DNA from: Prolixibacter denitrificans
GTDB taxonomy: Bacteria; Bacteroidota; Bacteroidia; Bacteroidales; Prolixibacteraceae
Length of the DNA: 64,000 nt
Direction: 5' to 3'
Assembly: GCF_003014495.1 (NCBI RefSeq)
Contig: NZ_PYGC01000004.1
Location: forward strand, 186,001 to 250,000
Every line of letters starts with the position of its first letter. The stretch's first letter is position 1. The notes under the pieces are model-generated. The model had not been told where the DNA came from. It ran no database searches and saw only the letters and a list, made by a program, of their open reading frames with translations. Below, in pieces: positions 9,016-17,980 of this stretch. The position numbers were made by a program, and so were the translations under genes.

Positions 9016-11652
9016 CTAATTATTATCGTAGAAACTCTGACGTTTGTTCAGTTTCAAATCCTTCAGCAGTGCCGAACTGGCCCTGATGGTGAAACTGTAA
9101 CTTCGCCGGTATCCGAACGGAATCAGGTTGAGAGACATCTGCCAGCAGTGCAGGTCGCGGAACACATTAAACTGCGTAAACGTCACTTGGTTGTTGCCAA
9201 TATCGTAACCCGACGAAAAACCGATTTTCCACTTCTTCGTCAGGTTCACGTTACCCGAAAAATCAACCGTTGAAGTAATATTAGCACTCACGTCCGGCCT
9301 GTTTTTACTGTACCGGAAACTGTAATCGAGGCGAACGTCCCAAGGCAAATTGAAGTCAGCATACTCCGGGTATTCCCCGGGCAGAATTTTTCCCTGCCCG
9401 TCATCTACAGCTTCTTCTCCCGGCGTTTTCCCATTCTTATCATCGTTTTTCTTCGACTTAAAAGATAACCCGAAGGACAGGTTCGCGGATGTCAAACGAG
9501 CCAGCTTACCCGTCTGGTTCACTTCGAAGGTATTGATCCGTCGCCCGTCGACCATGGCATACGGATCGAAAATAGCACCAAAGTTGATGTTGGTTCCCGC
9601 CACTTTGGTCCGGCCTCGCAAACTGATGTTTGATAGATTCAATGAATCAGCTGCCAGGTTATACGAGCCACTCAGCGAAAGCTGGTCAAGAAGCTTGATT
9701 TTTTTGTAAGCATCCTTGCTGGTTGTATCTTTCTCCGACTTCAGCTTTTTCATTTCCAGCGTATTGTTCAGGCTGAAGCCGATAGAACCAGAACGTCCGC
9801 TTCCGGCAGTACCGTAAAGGGCACCATCGTGATACGGATACCTGATTAATTCCGGTCTTCCAAGGGAGTCATAAACAGCAACTGTTCCATACATACCGTA
9901 GCGCGGATCACTGAAATCGGGGCGCATGCTGAAGCTGATACTGGGCGTCATCACGTGCCGGATACCCTTGATTTTGCTGTTCGGATTTTTCGGAGCGTAC
10001 GTACCATACAACTTAGTTGACGCCCCCACGCTGAACGAATAATCGTAATCGCGGGTAAAACCGTAAATGGTATCGGTAACCTGTAATCTATTGGTATCGT
10101 AGTTATAGTCTTTCCGTATTTGCTTAGTGTACCAACGCTCCGTGTAATTAAACGATGGACTGACGGTAACGAATTTCAATGCCTTGAAGGAAGTACTAAT
10201 CGGGATATTCTGCTTAATTCCGTTTTCCCAGTCGGTAATAAACGAGGAATTCAGCAAGTCGTATTCCTTCATGTTGGTCCGATTCTGAATATCGGCCGTA
10301 TAACTAACACCAATCTTCTCGTACCACTTTTCCCTCCCCGCGCGATTCTTCGACTTGAACGGATATATACGATTCATATTGATCGTCATCTGCGGCAGCG
10401 TCAGGCTAATGGTCGTATCACGACTGTTCTGCGAATGCCGCAGGTTAGCCGACATGGAAAACGGCGAATTTTCCCAACGCTTGGTATAGGAAATACTCGA
10501 CTGTTTGGTGTTTGTCAGGTAATTCTGTGTAGAATATGCATTGTTTTGATCATACGAGCTGGTCGAGAAGTTCACACTGGCACTGAACGTCTGGTTTGGA
10601 CTGGCTTTGGGGTCCATCCGGTGGCTCCACGTAATGGCAAAATCGTTTTGTGTTTTATACCCCGGAAGACCTTTGTCACCGAAAACGTTCTTGTAATATT
10701 TCAGGTCAAAGCTTCCGCTGAACTTGTATCGAAGCTTGTAATTGGTATGAAATTTTATTCCCCGGGAGCCTTTCGAATAAATATCGCCTCGAAGCGCCAC
10801 ATCGAAATAGTCGCTGGCCGCCCAGTAGTAACCGAAATCGCGCAGGAAGAAACCACGGTTCTTCTCTTCACCGTATGAGGGCATCAGAAAACCGGAAGAA
10901 TATTTCGGCGAATTCGGAAAGAATCCAAACGGAATGATCGCAAAATACAGTGGCAAATCCTCCACCACCAGGTAAGCCGGACCAGTGATGATCTTTTTAT
11001 TGGAAATTACCTTGGCTTTTGTCATTTCCAGGTAAAAGTGCGGATGTTCGGCATCACAGGTCGTGTATTTACCATTTTTCAAACAGTAAGTCGAATCGTT
11101 AACCAGTTTGGTTCTTTCGGCCTGTACATAACCTCCCTGCTGTTCGGTGGTCACACCAAATACAATTCCCTTTTTTGTTTTGAAGTTGTACCTAATCTTA
11201 TCTGCCTGAAACTCTTCGGAACCTTGCTTGAAGTTGGGTTTCCCCTGAATGGTTCCGGTTGAGTCGGGCATACCAACCGCATAAACTTCGCTGCTATCGA
11301 GGTTCAATTCGATGTAAGCCGCCTTTAACTGAATATCTTTATAATTGACCTGGGCATCACCATACATGAACACCTTTTTCCCGGTGATGGAAAAATCCAG
11401 CGAATCGGACGCCGTATAGGTGATTTCTGCATCAATGGATTGTACTTGCTGTGAAGATTGCTGATCTTGCTGTTGATTCTGACTCAGCGAATCCGGAGCC
11501 GGAGAAATATTGGTTGCGGGCTGCATCTGAGGATTCACATTACCCGAGCGCAACTGAGGTGTTTTCCGTTCAACCGGTTCCTGAGCATAAGCCATCAACG
11601 AATTAAACAACAGGATGACAAAGAAAAGATATAATCGATGATTTTTACTCAA
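9016..11652 (-). CDS. lptD: LPS-assembly protein LptD (Bacteroidota type)
   Basis: An 878-residue outer-membrane protein with a signal peptide ending in MAYAQ, a Gln-rich linker (about 50-70), an OstA/LptA-like beta-jellyroll (YTASDSLDFSITGKKVFMYG and following) and a large C-terminal barrel. The segment GPAYLVVEDLPLYFAIIPFGFFP is typical of this family. LptD with the lipoprotein LptE inserts lipopolysaccharide or lipid A into the outer leaflet. No ATG precedes the signal peptide; a TTG at 11652 is the only suitable start, as an in-frame stop lies five codons upstream. It is divergent from the amidase gene. Confidence 0.9.
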   Translation of the reverse strand: MSKNHRLYLFFVILLFNSLMAYAQEPVERKTPQLRSGNVNPQMQPATNISPAPDSLSQNQQQDQQSSQQVQSIDAEITYTASDSLDFSITGKKVFMYGDAQVNYKDIQLKAAYIELNLDSSEVYAVGMPDSTGTIQGKPNFKQGSEEFQADKIRYNFKTKKGIVFGVTTEQQGGYVQAERTKLVNDSTYCLKNGKYTTCDAEHPHFYLEMTKAKVISNKKIITGPAYLVVEDLPLYFAIIPFGFFPNSPKYSSGFLMPSYGEEKNRGFFLRDFGYYWAASDYFDVALRGDIYSKGSRGIKFHTNYKLRYKFSGSFDLKYYKNVFGDKGLPGYKTQNDFAITWSHRMDPKASPNQTFSASVNFSTSSYDQNNAYSTQNYLTNTKQSSISYTKRWENSPFSMSANLRHSQNSRDTTISLTLPQMTINMNRIYPFKSKNRAGREKWYEKIGVSYTADIQNRTNMKEYDLLNSSFITDWENGIKQNIPISTSFKALKFVTVSPSFNYTERWYTKQIRKDYNYDTNRLQVTDTIYGFTRDYDYSFSVGASTKLYGTYAPKNPNSKIKGIRHVMTPSISFSMRPDFSDPRYGMYGTVAVYDSLGRPELIRYPYHDGALYGTAGSGRSGSIGFSLNNTLEMKKLKSEKDTTSKDAYKKIKLLDQLSLSGSYNLAADSLNLSNISLRGRTKVAGTNINFGAIFDPYAMVDGRRINTFEVNQTGKLARLTSANLSFGLSFKSKKNDDKNGKTPGEEAVDDGQGKILPGEYPEYADFNLPWDVRLDYSFRYSKNRPDVSANITSTVDFSGNVNLTKKWKIGFSSGYDIGNNQVTFTQFNVFRDLHCWQMSLNLIPFGYRRSYSFTIRASSALLKDLKLNKRQSFYDNN

Positions 11653-11767
11653 AATCGTGTCTATTCAAATACGTTTAACCTACCGAATCAGCGATAAAAT
11701 TATGTAGTGCAAAAGTAAAAAAACCTCCTTTAGAATTGGGGTCTCCCTAAAAATTATTTAATCTTTC

Positions 11768-11775
11768 TATTTTTG
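11768..11775 (+). promoter_or_regulatory. Bacteroidota-type -7 promoter element for the amidase gene
   Basis: TATTTTTG matches the TAnnTTTG consensus of the primary sigma factor of Bacteroidota and stands 29 bp before the amidase ATG. The -33 element is not clear. Confidence 0.6.
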
Positions 11776-11803
11776 TAGTAGTTATGATAAAGCAAGCGAC
11801 AAA

Positions 11804-13003
11804 ATGTACATTATAAATTCCCTCTACCTCAATAAAATAAAAGATCTGAAAAAGATCGTCCTTCTCATACTGGGAATGGCCGCTCTGTTCCCGGAGCCCG
11901 CTTTTTCCCAGCCAGGAAACGATCCAAACTATAAACTGAAAACAGTTGTTTTGGACGCAGGCCACGGCGGTCGCGACCCCGGTGCCATGGTCGGAAAAAA
12001 GATGGAGAAGGATATCGCTCTCGGCATTATTTTAAAATTAGGTCATTACATTGAGAAATACATGCCGGACGTTAAAGTCGTCTATACGCGCGACAGCGAT
12101 TTCTTTGTTCCATTGTACAAACGTGCTGAAATCGCCAATAAAATAAAGGCCGACCTATTTATCTCCGTTCACGCGAATATTTGTGGTACGCCGTCTATTC
12201 ATGGTACCGAAACCTATGCGCTGGGATTGCACAGAACAGAAGACAACCTCGAAGTCGCCAAGAAAGAGAACAGCGTAATTTTGCTCGAGAAGGATCACAC
12301 CACACGGTATGAAGGTTTCGATCCCAACTCCTCGGAATCATATATTATGTTTGAATTGGTTCAGAATGAATTCCTGGACCAAAGCCTAATGTTCGCTTCC
12401 GACGTGGAAGATCAGTTCAGAACCAGGGCAGGAAGACGTGACCGCGGCGTTCGCCAGGCAGGTTTCCTTGTACTCCGCGAAACATCAATGCCCAGCGTAT
12501 TGATTGAAACCGGCTACATGAGCAACAAAAAAGAGCTGAACTACCTTGAAAGCGATAACGGAAGAGCCATTATTGCATCGGCCATATTCCGGGCATTCCG
12601 AAAATACAAGGAAACCATCGAGGCACGCAGCAAGTACCACACACAGCTTGTTGAAAACAAAAAAGAGGAAGTCAAGCCCGCTATCGACTCATTGGCTGTT
12701 TCCAAACGAGACACCGTTGACCTTTTTAAAGGAGTGGTATTTGCCATCCAAATTGCTGCTTCCAAACGAGAGCTGAAACTCGAGCCGGAGAATTTTAAAG
12801 GGGTCAAATATCTGTACCGAATCAAGACCGACAATATATATAAGTACCTCACCAGCGCATCGACCAGCGAAGATGATGTGCAGAATCAACTGAAAGAGAT
12901 TCAGAAAAAGTACCCGGATGCGTACGTGGTAGCATACGAAAACGGCCATCCGGTTTCCATGCAAAAGGCACGAAGAAAAGTAGCTGCAGAAGCATCAAAG
13001 TAA
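11804..13003 (+). CDS. N-acetylmuramoyl-L-alanine amidase with C-terminal SPOR-like domain
   Basis: A 399-residue protein with a signal peptide (cleavage near PAFSQ, about residue 36) and an Amidase_3 domain. Zn ligands and catalytic residues are seen in LDAGHGGRDPG (H), the KKMEKDIAL Glu, SVHANI (H) and the terminal LIETGYMSN Glu. The enzyme cleaves the amide bond between muramic acid and the stem peptide during cell separation. From residue 313 to the end there is an 80-residue domain (FAIQIAAS ... YVVAYENG) of SPOR type, which in other proteins binds denuded septal glycan. The downstream MCE protein ends in a homologous domain. Neighbours point to a role in envelope division. Confidence 0.9.
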   Translation: MYIINSLYLNKIKDLKKIVLLILGMAALFPEPAFSQPGNDPNYKLKTVVLDAGHGGRDPGAMVGKKMEKDIALGIILKLGHYIEKYMPDVKVVYTRDSDFFVPLYKRAEIANKIKADLFISVHANICGTPSIHGTETYALGLHRTEDNLEVAKKENSVILLEKDHTTRYEGFDPNSSESYIMFELVQNEFLDQSLMFASDVEDQFRTRAGRRDRGVRQAGFLVLRETSMPSVLIETGYMSNKKELNYLESDNGRAIIASAIFRAFRKYKETIEARSKYHTQLVENKKEEVKPAIDSLAVSKRDTVDLFKGVVFAIQIAASKRELKLEPENFKGVKYLYRIKTDNIYKYLTSASTSEDDVQNQLKEIQKKYPDAYVVAYENGHPVSMQKARRKVAAEASK

Positions 13004-13035
13004 AATAGTGCTTTTTTTATCAGGATTTTCCTTTT

Positions 13036-13043
13036 TACTTTTG
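13036..13043 (+). promoter_or_regulatory. -7 promoter element for the MCE protein gene
   Basis: TACTTTTG fits TAnnTTTG and lies 30 bp before the ATG of the MCE gene, so this gene can be transcribed apart from the amidase gene. Confidence 0.55.
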
Positions 13044-13072
13044 TTTAGACTCTATATCAATCTTAGCCACGC

Positions 13073-14332
13073 ATGAAAATTAGTAAGACCACAAAAATCG
13101 GTATACTCACTGTGGGTAGCCTCGCGATACTTATCTGGGGAATCAACTTCCTGAAAGGACGTGACCTGTTCAAATCAGAAAAAATATATTACGCCCGTTA
13201 TCATAACGTCGGCGGCCTCGAAGCCTCATCAGATGTAAGACTGAACGGCTTCAAAGTAGGTTATGTCAGCGACATCTATTTTAAGGAAGATCGCTCCGGT
13301 GATCTCATGGTCAAACTGGCCATCAACAAGAACTTCGAAATCCCTAAAGGAACCGTAGCTGAAATTGTCAGCACAGACCTTCTGGGCTCACGTTCGGTAA
13401 AGTTGACGATGGGAAAAAGTCAGCAGTATTACCAACCCTACGATACGCTTCGTACTTCCGTAGAGGCTGACCTGAAGCAACAGGTAAGTGAGGAGTTAGC
13501 CCCGATTAAAGCCAAGGCTGAAAACCTGCTCGGTTCGCTCGACTCTGCAATCACGGTAGTTACTTATGTTTTTAATGACAAAACCCGGGACAATCTGCGG
13601 GAAAGCTTCGCCCACATCAACAATACCATTCTTAATCTCGAACAAACATCCAAGAACCTGAACTTGCTGGTGGCCGCCCAGAAAGAAAACATGGCCTCAA
13701 CCATCACCAATTTGAGAAAGATAAGTGAGACGTTGAACAACAACGCTGACAATATTAATAATATCATGAAAAACCTGTCGAACGTAAGCGATACACTTTC
13801 AGCACTGCAGCTGCAAGCCTCGTTGAGCAAGTTCGACGATATGCTCACCAACCTGGATGAGATTATGACCAAAGTGAATAACCAGGATGGAAGTTTGGGA
13901 TTACTGGTAAATGATCCGATGCTGTATAACAATCTTAACCGGATAACTCAAAACCTGAACCGGTTGTTGATCGATTTACGTCAAAACCCGAAACGTTTTA
14001 TCCACTTCTCAGCGTTCGATCTGGGCAAAGAAATTTACCTTACTCCGAAGCATACTTCGCAACCTAATGAGAATGTGAAATTTAGGGTTCTATTGGTAAG
14101 CAGCACTTCAGCAATACCTATGGAATCAGCTCTATTTAAGCCATTTAAAGACGTCGAAGAGGTCAAATCAGGTAAGTACTTTAACTATTTTGTCGGGAAC
14201 ACATCATCGATTGAGCAAATTAGAACCATTTTAAATAAGGCTCAAAATGTCTTTCCCGACGCCTCGATCGTGGCATTTAAAAATGGGAAAAAAATCAGAT
14301 TAGAAAGAGCGTTAAAAAAGGTTAACAAATAA
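13073..14332 (+). CDS. MCE/MlaD-family lipid-transport protein with SPOR-like tail
   Basis: A 419-residue protein with an N-terminal membrane anchor (about residues 9-25, ILTVGSLAILIWGINFL), one MCE domain at about 38-115 (YHNVGGLEASSDVRLNGFKV, and LLGSRSVKLTMG), a long helical region to about 320, and a C-terminal domain from residue 337 that aligns without gaps to the SPOR-like domain of the amidase immediately upstream. MCE proteins form hexameric rings or tubes that carry phospholipid between the membranes. No MlaE permease or MlaF ATPase is found beside it in the window. The SPOR-like tail is unusual for an MCE protein and suggests recruitment to the septum or glycan strands. Confidence 0.88.
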   Translation: MKISKTTKIGILTVGSLAILIWGINFLKGRDLFKSEKIYYARYHNVGGLEASSDVRLNGFKVGYVSDIYFKEDRSGDLMVKLAINKNFEIPKGTVAEIVSTDLLGSRSVKLTMGKSQQYYQPYDTLRTSVEADLKQQVSEELAPIKAKAENLLGSLDSAITVVTYVFNDKTRDNLRESFAHINNTILNLEQTSKNLNLLVAAQKENMASTITNLRKISETLNNNADNINNIMKNLSNVSDTLSALQLQASLSKFDDMLTNLDEIMTKVNNQDGSLGLLVNDPMLYNNLNRITQNLNRLLIDLRQNPKRFIHFSAFDLGKEIYLTPKHTSQPNENVKFRVLLVSSTSAIPMESALFKPFKDVEEVKSGKYFNYFVGNTSSIEQIRTILNKAQNVFPDASIVAFKNGKKIRLERALKKVNK

Positions 14333-14684
14333 ATTTCATTCCAATTTCATTTTTTTTAAATTCGATAGCTGAATAAAATCGGAAATAGCCTCCCGGTAAC
14401 CGAGCCTGCCGCATCACTACCGGGAAGATTCCAAAAACCAGCTTAGCGAATGAATTCACAAAAATCTACTTACCAAGATTTTGTGGCTCATGCTAGAACT
14501 CAAACAATTGACTATCAGATAGTTAATTTATTTTTGTTTTTTTACTTTTTTAATAAACTGAAGTCTAAACCGATACTAAAATGCAAGAGTCGATGGAATT
14601 TTTTTCAGGCTAATTTTTTATAACCTTTGTCTTGGGAAATGGAAATAATAACAAAGTTGAACTTCTTTTAAGCCTGCTGCCTAA
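14333..14684. other. 352-bp intergenic region upstream of dnaA
   Basis: AT-rich spacer. An inverted repeat CCCGGTA / TACCGGG brackets a 19-nt loop (about 14394-14426) and may end MCE transcription. A stretch TAACCTTTG near 14621 resembles a -7 element and could drive dnaA. I looked for TTATCCACA-type DnaA boxes on both strands and found none, so oriC is not evident here. Confidence 0.5.
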
Positions 14685-16115
14685 ATGAACAACGACCATG
14701 AAAAGGCCTGGGAAAATTGCCTCAGGATTATTAAGGACAACGTTCCTGCCATTAGTTTTCGGACATGGTTTGAACCTATTGTTCCGGTAAAATTGGAAGA
14801 GAATGTATTGACGATTCAGGTACCGAGTCCGTTTTTTTACGAGTACCTTGAAGAGCAATACATTGACATTTTACGTAAGACCCTGCGAAAAGAGCTCGGG
14901 ACTGGAGCCAAGTTGGAGTACAGTGTTGTGGTTGACAACAACAATACTGTTAACAGCAAGCCTTATACCGTGAAGCTGCCGACAAACAACAACAAGAAAA
15001 TTAAAAACCGGCCGCTTTCAGCTCCCCTCACGCAAGAGGAAAAATCTATCAAGAATCCGTTCGTGATTCCCGGCATCCAGAAGTTGCACATCGATCCGCA
15101 ACTAAAGATGGATAATACCTTCGATAATTTTGTGGAGGGCGAATGCAACCGGCTGGCCAGAAGTGCCGGTTTCGCGGTAGCACAAAACCCGGGAGGAACA
15201 GCTTTCAATCCCCTGATGATTTACGGTAATTCGGGACTTGGGAAAACCCATTTGGCGCAAGCCATCGGGATTGAAGTAAAAGAGCGGTACCCCGAAAAAG
15301 TAGTGCTCTACGTAAATGCCAACAAATTCCAGACACAGTTTGCGGAAGCGACGCGGAACAATAACCGTAACGATTTCCTGCACTTCTATCAAATGATTGA
15401 CGTATTGATTATTGATGACGTGCAGGAATTCGCCGGCAAGGAAAAGACACAGGAAACATTTTTCCACATCTTTAACCATCTGCATCAAACCGGAAAACAG
15501 CTTATCCTCACTTCGGATAAGCCACCGATTGAACTGAAGGGACTGGAACAGCGTCTTTTGTCGCGATTCAAATGGGGATTGACTGCTGATTTGCAGATCC
15601 CCGATTTTGAGACCCGCATGAACATCTTGCGGAAGAAAATCTACAAAGACGGTATTGATATACCCGAAGAAGTCCTCGAGTACATTGCTTCGCATATCAA
15701 CACCAACGTCCGTGAACTGGAGGGAGCCTTGATTTCGCTCCTCGCCCAGGCAACCCTGAACAAGAAAGAGATTACGCTCGATCTGGCCATCAAGATGGTG
15801 AACAAGCTGGTGAAAAATACCCGGCGTGAAATCTCCATCGACTTTATAACAAAGGTAGTGTGTGACTACTTTGGTATGCCGATCGACAGTTTACAGGCCA
15901 AAACACGGAAACGTGAAATTGTACAGGCCCGGCAGATTGCCATGTTCTTTTCGAAGAGCATGACCAAATCATCGCTGGCGTCCATCGGTTCGCAAATTGG
16001 CGGGAAAGATCACGCGACTGTGCTGCATGCCTGTAAAACGGTAAGTAATCTGAAAGATACGGACAAAAACTTCAGGGTATACATCGACGAAATTGAACGC
16101 AAGCTGAAGATGTAA
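14685..16115 (+). CDS. dnaA: Chromosomal replication initiator DnaA
   Basis: A 476-residue protein with all DnaA domains. Domain I occupies residues 1-85 (WENCLRIIKDNVPAISFRTW). Domain II is a basic linker. The AAA+ domain III has Walker A GNSGLGKTHLAQ near 180 and Walker B LIIDDVQEF near 242. Domain IV has the DnaA signature in the segment around IGGKDHATVLHAC near 445. DnaA-ATP opens the replication origin in the cytoplasm. Length is normal. It is a single gene followed by a strong terminator; no dnaN, recF or gyr gene follows, which is usual for Bacteroidota. Confidence 0.98.
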   Translation: MNNDHEKAWENCLRIIKDNVPAISFRTWFEPIVPVKLEENVLTIQVPSPFFYEYLEEQYIDILRKTLRKELGTGAKLEYSVVVDNNNTVNSKPYTVKLPTNNNKKIKNRPLSAPLTQEEKSIKNPFVIPGIQKLHIDPQLKMDNTFDNFVEGECNRLARSAGFAVAQNPGGTAFNPLMIYGNSGLGKTHLAQAIGIEVKERYPEKVVLYVNANKFQTQFAEATRNNNRNDFLHFYQMIDVLIIDDVQEFAGKEKTQETFFHIFNHLHQTGKQLILTSDKPPIELKGLEQRLLSRFKWGLTADLQIPDFETRMNILRKKIYKDGIDIPEEVLEYIASHINTNVRELEGALISLLAQATLNKKEITLDLAIKMVNKLVKNTRREISIDFITKVVCDYFGMPIDSLQAKTRKREIVQARQIAMFFSKSMTKSSLASIGSQIGGKDHATVLHACKTVSNLKDTDKNFRVYIDEIERKLKM

Positions 16116-16132
16116 TGCTTCATTAAGTGATT

Positions 16133-16164
16133 AAAAAAGCAGGCCTCCGGGTCTGCTTTTTTTT
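16133..16164 (+). terminator. Intrinsic terminator of dnaA
   Basis: AAAAAAGCAG at 16133-16142 pairs with CTGCTTTTTT from 16153, followed by further T residues to 16164. Confidence 0.85.
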
Positions 16165-16196
16165 ATATTTTCGTGTCCGTAAAATATCGCAAATCC

Positions 16197-17057
16197 ATGC
16201 ACTACCTGCTGTTAAGTATTCTGTCGTCGACGCTTATCTTTTTCATATTCAAATTCCTGGAAAAGTACAAAGCCGACCTGTTTCTGGTCATTCTGCTGAA
16301 TTACATTACCGCGTCGGTATTAGGATTCCGGCTGGTTCCTCATTTGCCTTCGGTAACCACGATTATCAAAGCTGGCTGGCTGCCCTATGCCCTATTGATT
16401 GGTATCCTCTTCATTGCCATCTTCTTTTTGATAGCCCGCTCTTCGCAAAAGGCCGGGATTACCATTACGGCGTTGGCGGCCAAACTCTCGATGGTCGTAC
16501 CCATTCTCTACTCCATCCTGTTCTTTGGCGAGCGGGTAACCATTTTCCGGATAATCGGAATTGCCACCGCCATTCTTGCTGTGCTCTTAGCTATTTATAA
16601 ACGAAACGGAAAAACCAACTGGAATGCCGTTTTATTGCCGGTCGTTATCTTTCTCGGAACAGGAGCAGTCGACTCGATGGTAAAATACGTCCAACAGGTT
16701 TACGTAAGAGGAACTACAACGGCCGTTTTTACGACTGTTCTGTTCGCTACCGCGGGAATAATTGGCTTAGTGGTAACCATTTTTAAACGTCCCGGATGGA
16801 AAGAGTTCTTTCGCCTTCCTGTTATCGCCGGAGGAATTTTCCTGGGAGCAGCCAATTTCGGCTCGCTCTATTTCATGATTCATGCCCTTTCGTACAGCGG
16901 ACTGGCCAGCTCCGTGGTTTTCGGACTGAACAACATGTGCATTGTTGCCTTCTCTACCATTCTCGGCATGCTCTTCTTCCGCGAAAAGCTGAGTACTGTC
17001 AACTGGACCGGGATTATTCTCTCATTCATCAGTATCTTTATCCTCGTTTACATTTGA
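16197..17057 (+). CDS. DMT-superfamily (EamA-type) transporter
   Basis: A 286-residue integral membrane protein with about ten hydrophobic segments in two EamA repeats (the first ending near LAVLLAIYKRNG, the second starting near AVLLPVVIFLG). The family exports or imports small metabolites; the substrate is unknown. A GTG at 16173 would add eight residues, but that codon overlaps a promoter-like TATATTTTCG and the ATG at 16197 begins directly with the first membrane helix (MHYLLLSILSS), so the latter is chosen. It stops 3 bp before yigZ, which suggests cotranscription. Confidence 0.85.
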   Translation: MHYLLLSILSSTLIFFIFKFLEKYKADLFLVILLNYITASVLGFRLVPHLPSVTTIIKAGWLPYALLIGILFIAIFFLIARSSQKAGITITALAAKLSMVVPILYSILFFGERVTIFRIIGIATAILAVLLAIYKRNGKTNWNAVLLPVVIFLGTGAVDSMVKYVQQVYVRGTTTAVFTTVLFATAGIIGLVVTIFKRPGWKEFFRLPVIAGGIFLGAANFGSLYFMIHALSYSGLASSVVFGLNNMCIVAFSTILGMLFFREKLSTVNWTGIILSFISIFILVYI

Positions 17058-17060
17058 TTC

Positions 17061-17675
17061 ATGGAAACAACCGATACATACCTGACCATTGCCGAACCGT
17101 CAGAAGGACTGTACAAGGATAAGGGAAGTAAATTCATCGCTTATGCTTATCCCGTTTTCACGGAAGAAGAAATCAAGGAAATTCTGAACGAGCTTAAAAA
17201 AAGTCACCACAACGCTCGTCATCATTGCTACGCCTGGCGGCTGGGAGCCGATATGGAACGTTACCGGGCCAACGATGACGGTGAACCTTCTGGCACAGCT
17301 GGCCGCCCCATCCTTGGACAAATTCGCTCGAAAGAGTTGACCAATATTTTCATTGTAGTAGTTCGGTATTTTGGCGGAACGCTACTCGGCGTTAGTGGGC
17401 TTATCAAAGCTTACGGAACAGCTGCCGAAGATGCGCTGGAACAGGCCGAAATTATCGAACGCGTCGTGGAAGATTTGCTCGAGATTAAGTTTGAATATCC
17501 TGCGATGAACGACGTAATGACCATTATCAAAGACGACAATCTGGAGCAACTGGAGACTCAGTTTGAACTGTCGTGCCGCATTGTGCTGGCCGTGCGTCAA
17601 TCGTTGAGCGGGACCATCACTGACAAGCTATCGTCGCTGGAACAAACTAAGGTCGAGCGCATTGGCGTTCGATGA
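17061..17675 (+). CDS. yigZ: YigZ/IMPACT family protein
   Basis: A 204-residue protein matching the YigZ family across its length: the UPF0029/IMPACT N-terminal domain (SKFIAYAYPV, HNARHHCYAWRLG, NDDGEPSGTAGRPIL, IVVVRYFGGTLLGVSGLIKAYG) and a C-terminal domain of ferredoxin-like fold (about 140-204). The bacterial role is not settled; the eukaryotic homologue IMPACT affects Gcn2 activation. It is the second gene after the DMT transporter. Confidence 0.93.
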   Translation: METTDTYLTIAEPSEGLYKDKGSKFIAYAYPVFTEEEIKEILNELKKSHHNARHHCYAWRLGADMERYRANDDGEPSGTAGRPILGQIRSKELTNIFIVVVRYFGGTLLGVSGLIKAYGTAAEDALEQAEIIERVVEDLLEIKFEYPAMNDVMTIIKDDNLEQLETQFELSCRIVLAVRQSLSGTITDKLSSLEQTKVERIGVR

Positions 17676-17730
17676 ACAATTTGTGAATAAGTTTTGAGTT
17701 GAAATTGAAATATTTCAAAACCAGTTTCCC

Positions 17731-17738
17731 TATCTTTG
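17731..17738 (+). promoter_or_regulatory. -7 promoter element of the pyrBI leader transcript
   Basis: TATCTTTG fits the TAnnTTTG consensus exactly. Transcription would start close to 17745, at or near the ATG of the leader ORF. A 12-bp perfect palindrome (TGAAATATTTCA, 17706-17717) lies just upstream. A good -33 TTTG is not present at the ideal spacing. Confidence 0.65.
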
Positions 17739-17744
17739 TCTCTA

Positions 17745-17969
17745 ATGAAGCAAGAACAGCCATTAGCAATTGATAACATTCGGTTGTACGAACCATTTCG
17801 CTTTCGAAATAAACTCAGGCGATGGGAAGGGCGTTCTCTTCATTTCTTCGCAGATCGATCATTTCGACTAAAGATATTTCTTTCAAAAGAAACCAACAGA
17901 GCCATTTTCAATTGGAACTGTTGGTTTTTTTTTGTCCGCAATTTTAAAACACCATTCATTAACTTGTAA
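17745..17969 (+). CDS. Putative pyrBI leader peptide running through an attenuator
   Basis: A 74-codon ORF between the promoter element at 17731-17738 and pyrB. It is unlike any known protein domain and is rich in Phe (12) and Arg (10). Its codons run without a stop straight through the terminator hairpin at 17891-17933, and it ends 11 bp before the pyrB ATG. This is the same architecture as the E. coli pyrBI leader, where a ribosome closely following RNA polymerase under low UTP prevents the terminator from forming. The U-rich stretch before the hairpin (around 17840-17890) would suit UTP-sensitive pausing. Function is inferred from arrangement; the peptide itself probably has no role. The ATG would be near the transcript 5' end, so it may be leaderless. 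Confidence 0.6.
   Translation: MKQEQPLAIDNIRLYEPFRFRNKLRRWEGRSLHFFADRSFRLKIFLSKETNRAIFNWNCWFFFVRNFKTPFINL
17891..17933 (+). terminator. Attenuator-type terminator within the pyrB leader
   Basis: AACCAACAG (17891-17899) pairs with CTGTTGGTT (17918-17926); an inner CCA/TGG pair (17902-17904 with 17913-17915) extends the hairpin. Nine T residues run from 17925 to 17933. No TAnnTTTG promoter is seen between this terminator and pyrB, so pyrB transcripts must read through it. Confidence 0.8.
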
Positions 17970-17980
17970 ACGTAGCTCCA

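Noticed and set aside
10120-10878. A 252-codon plus-strand ORF opposite lptD
   Set aside because: It lies wholly within lptD on the other strand and has no recognisable domain; lptD is certain.
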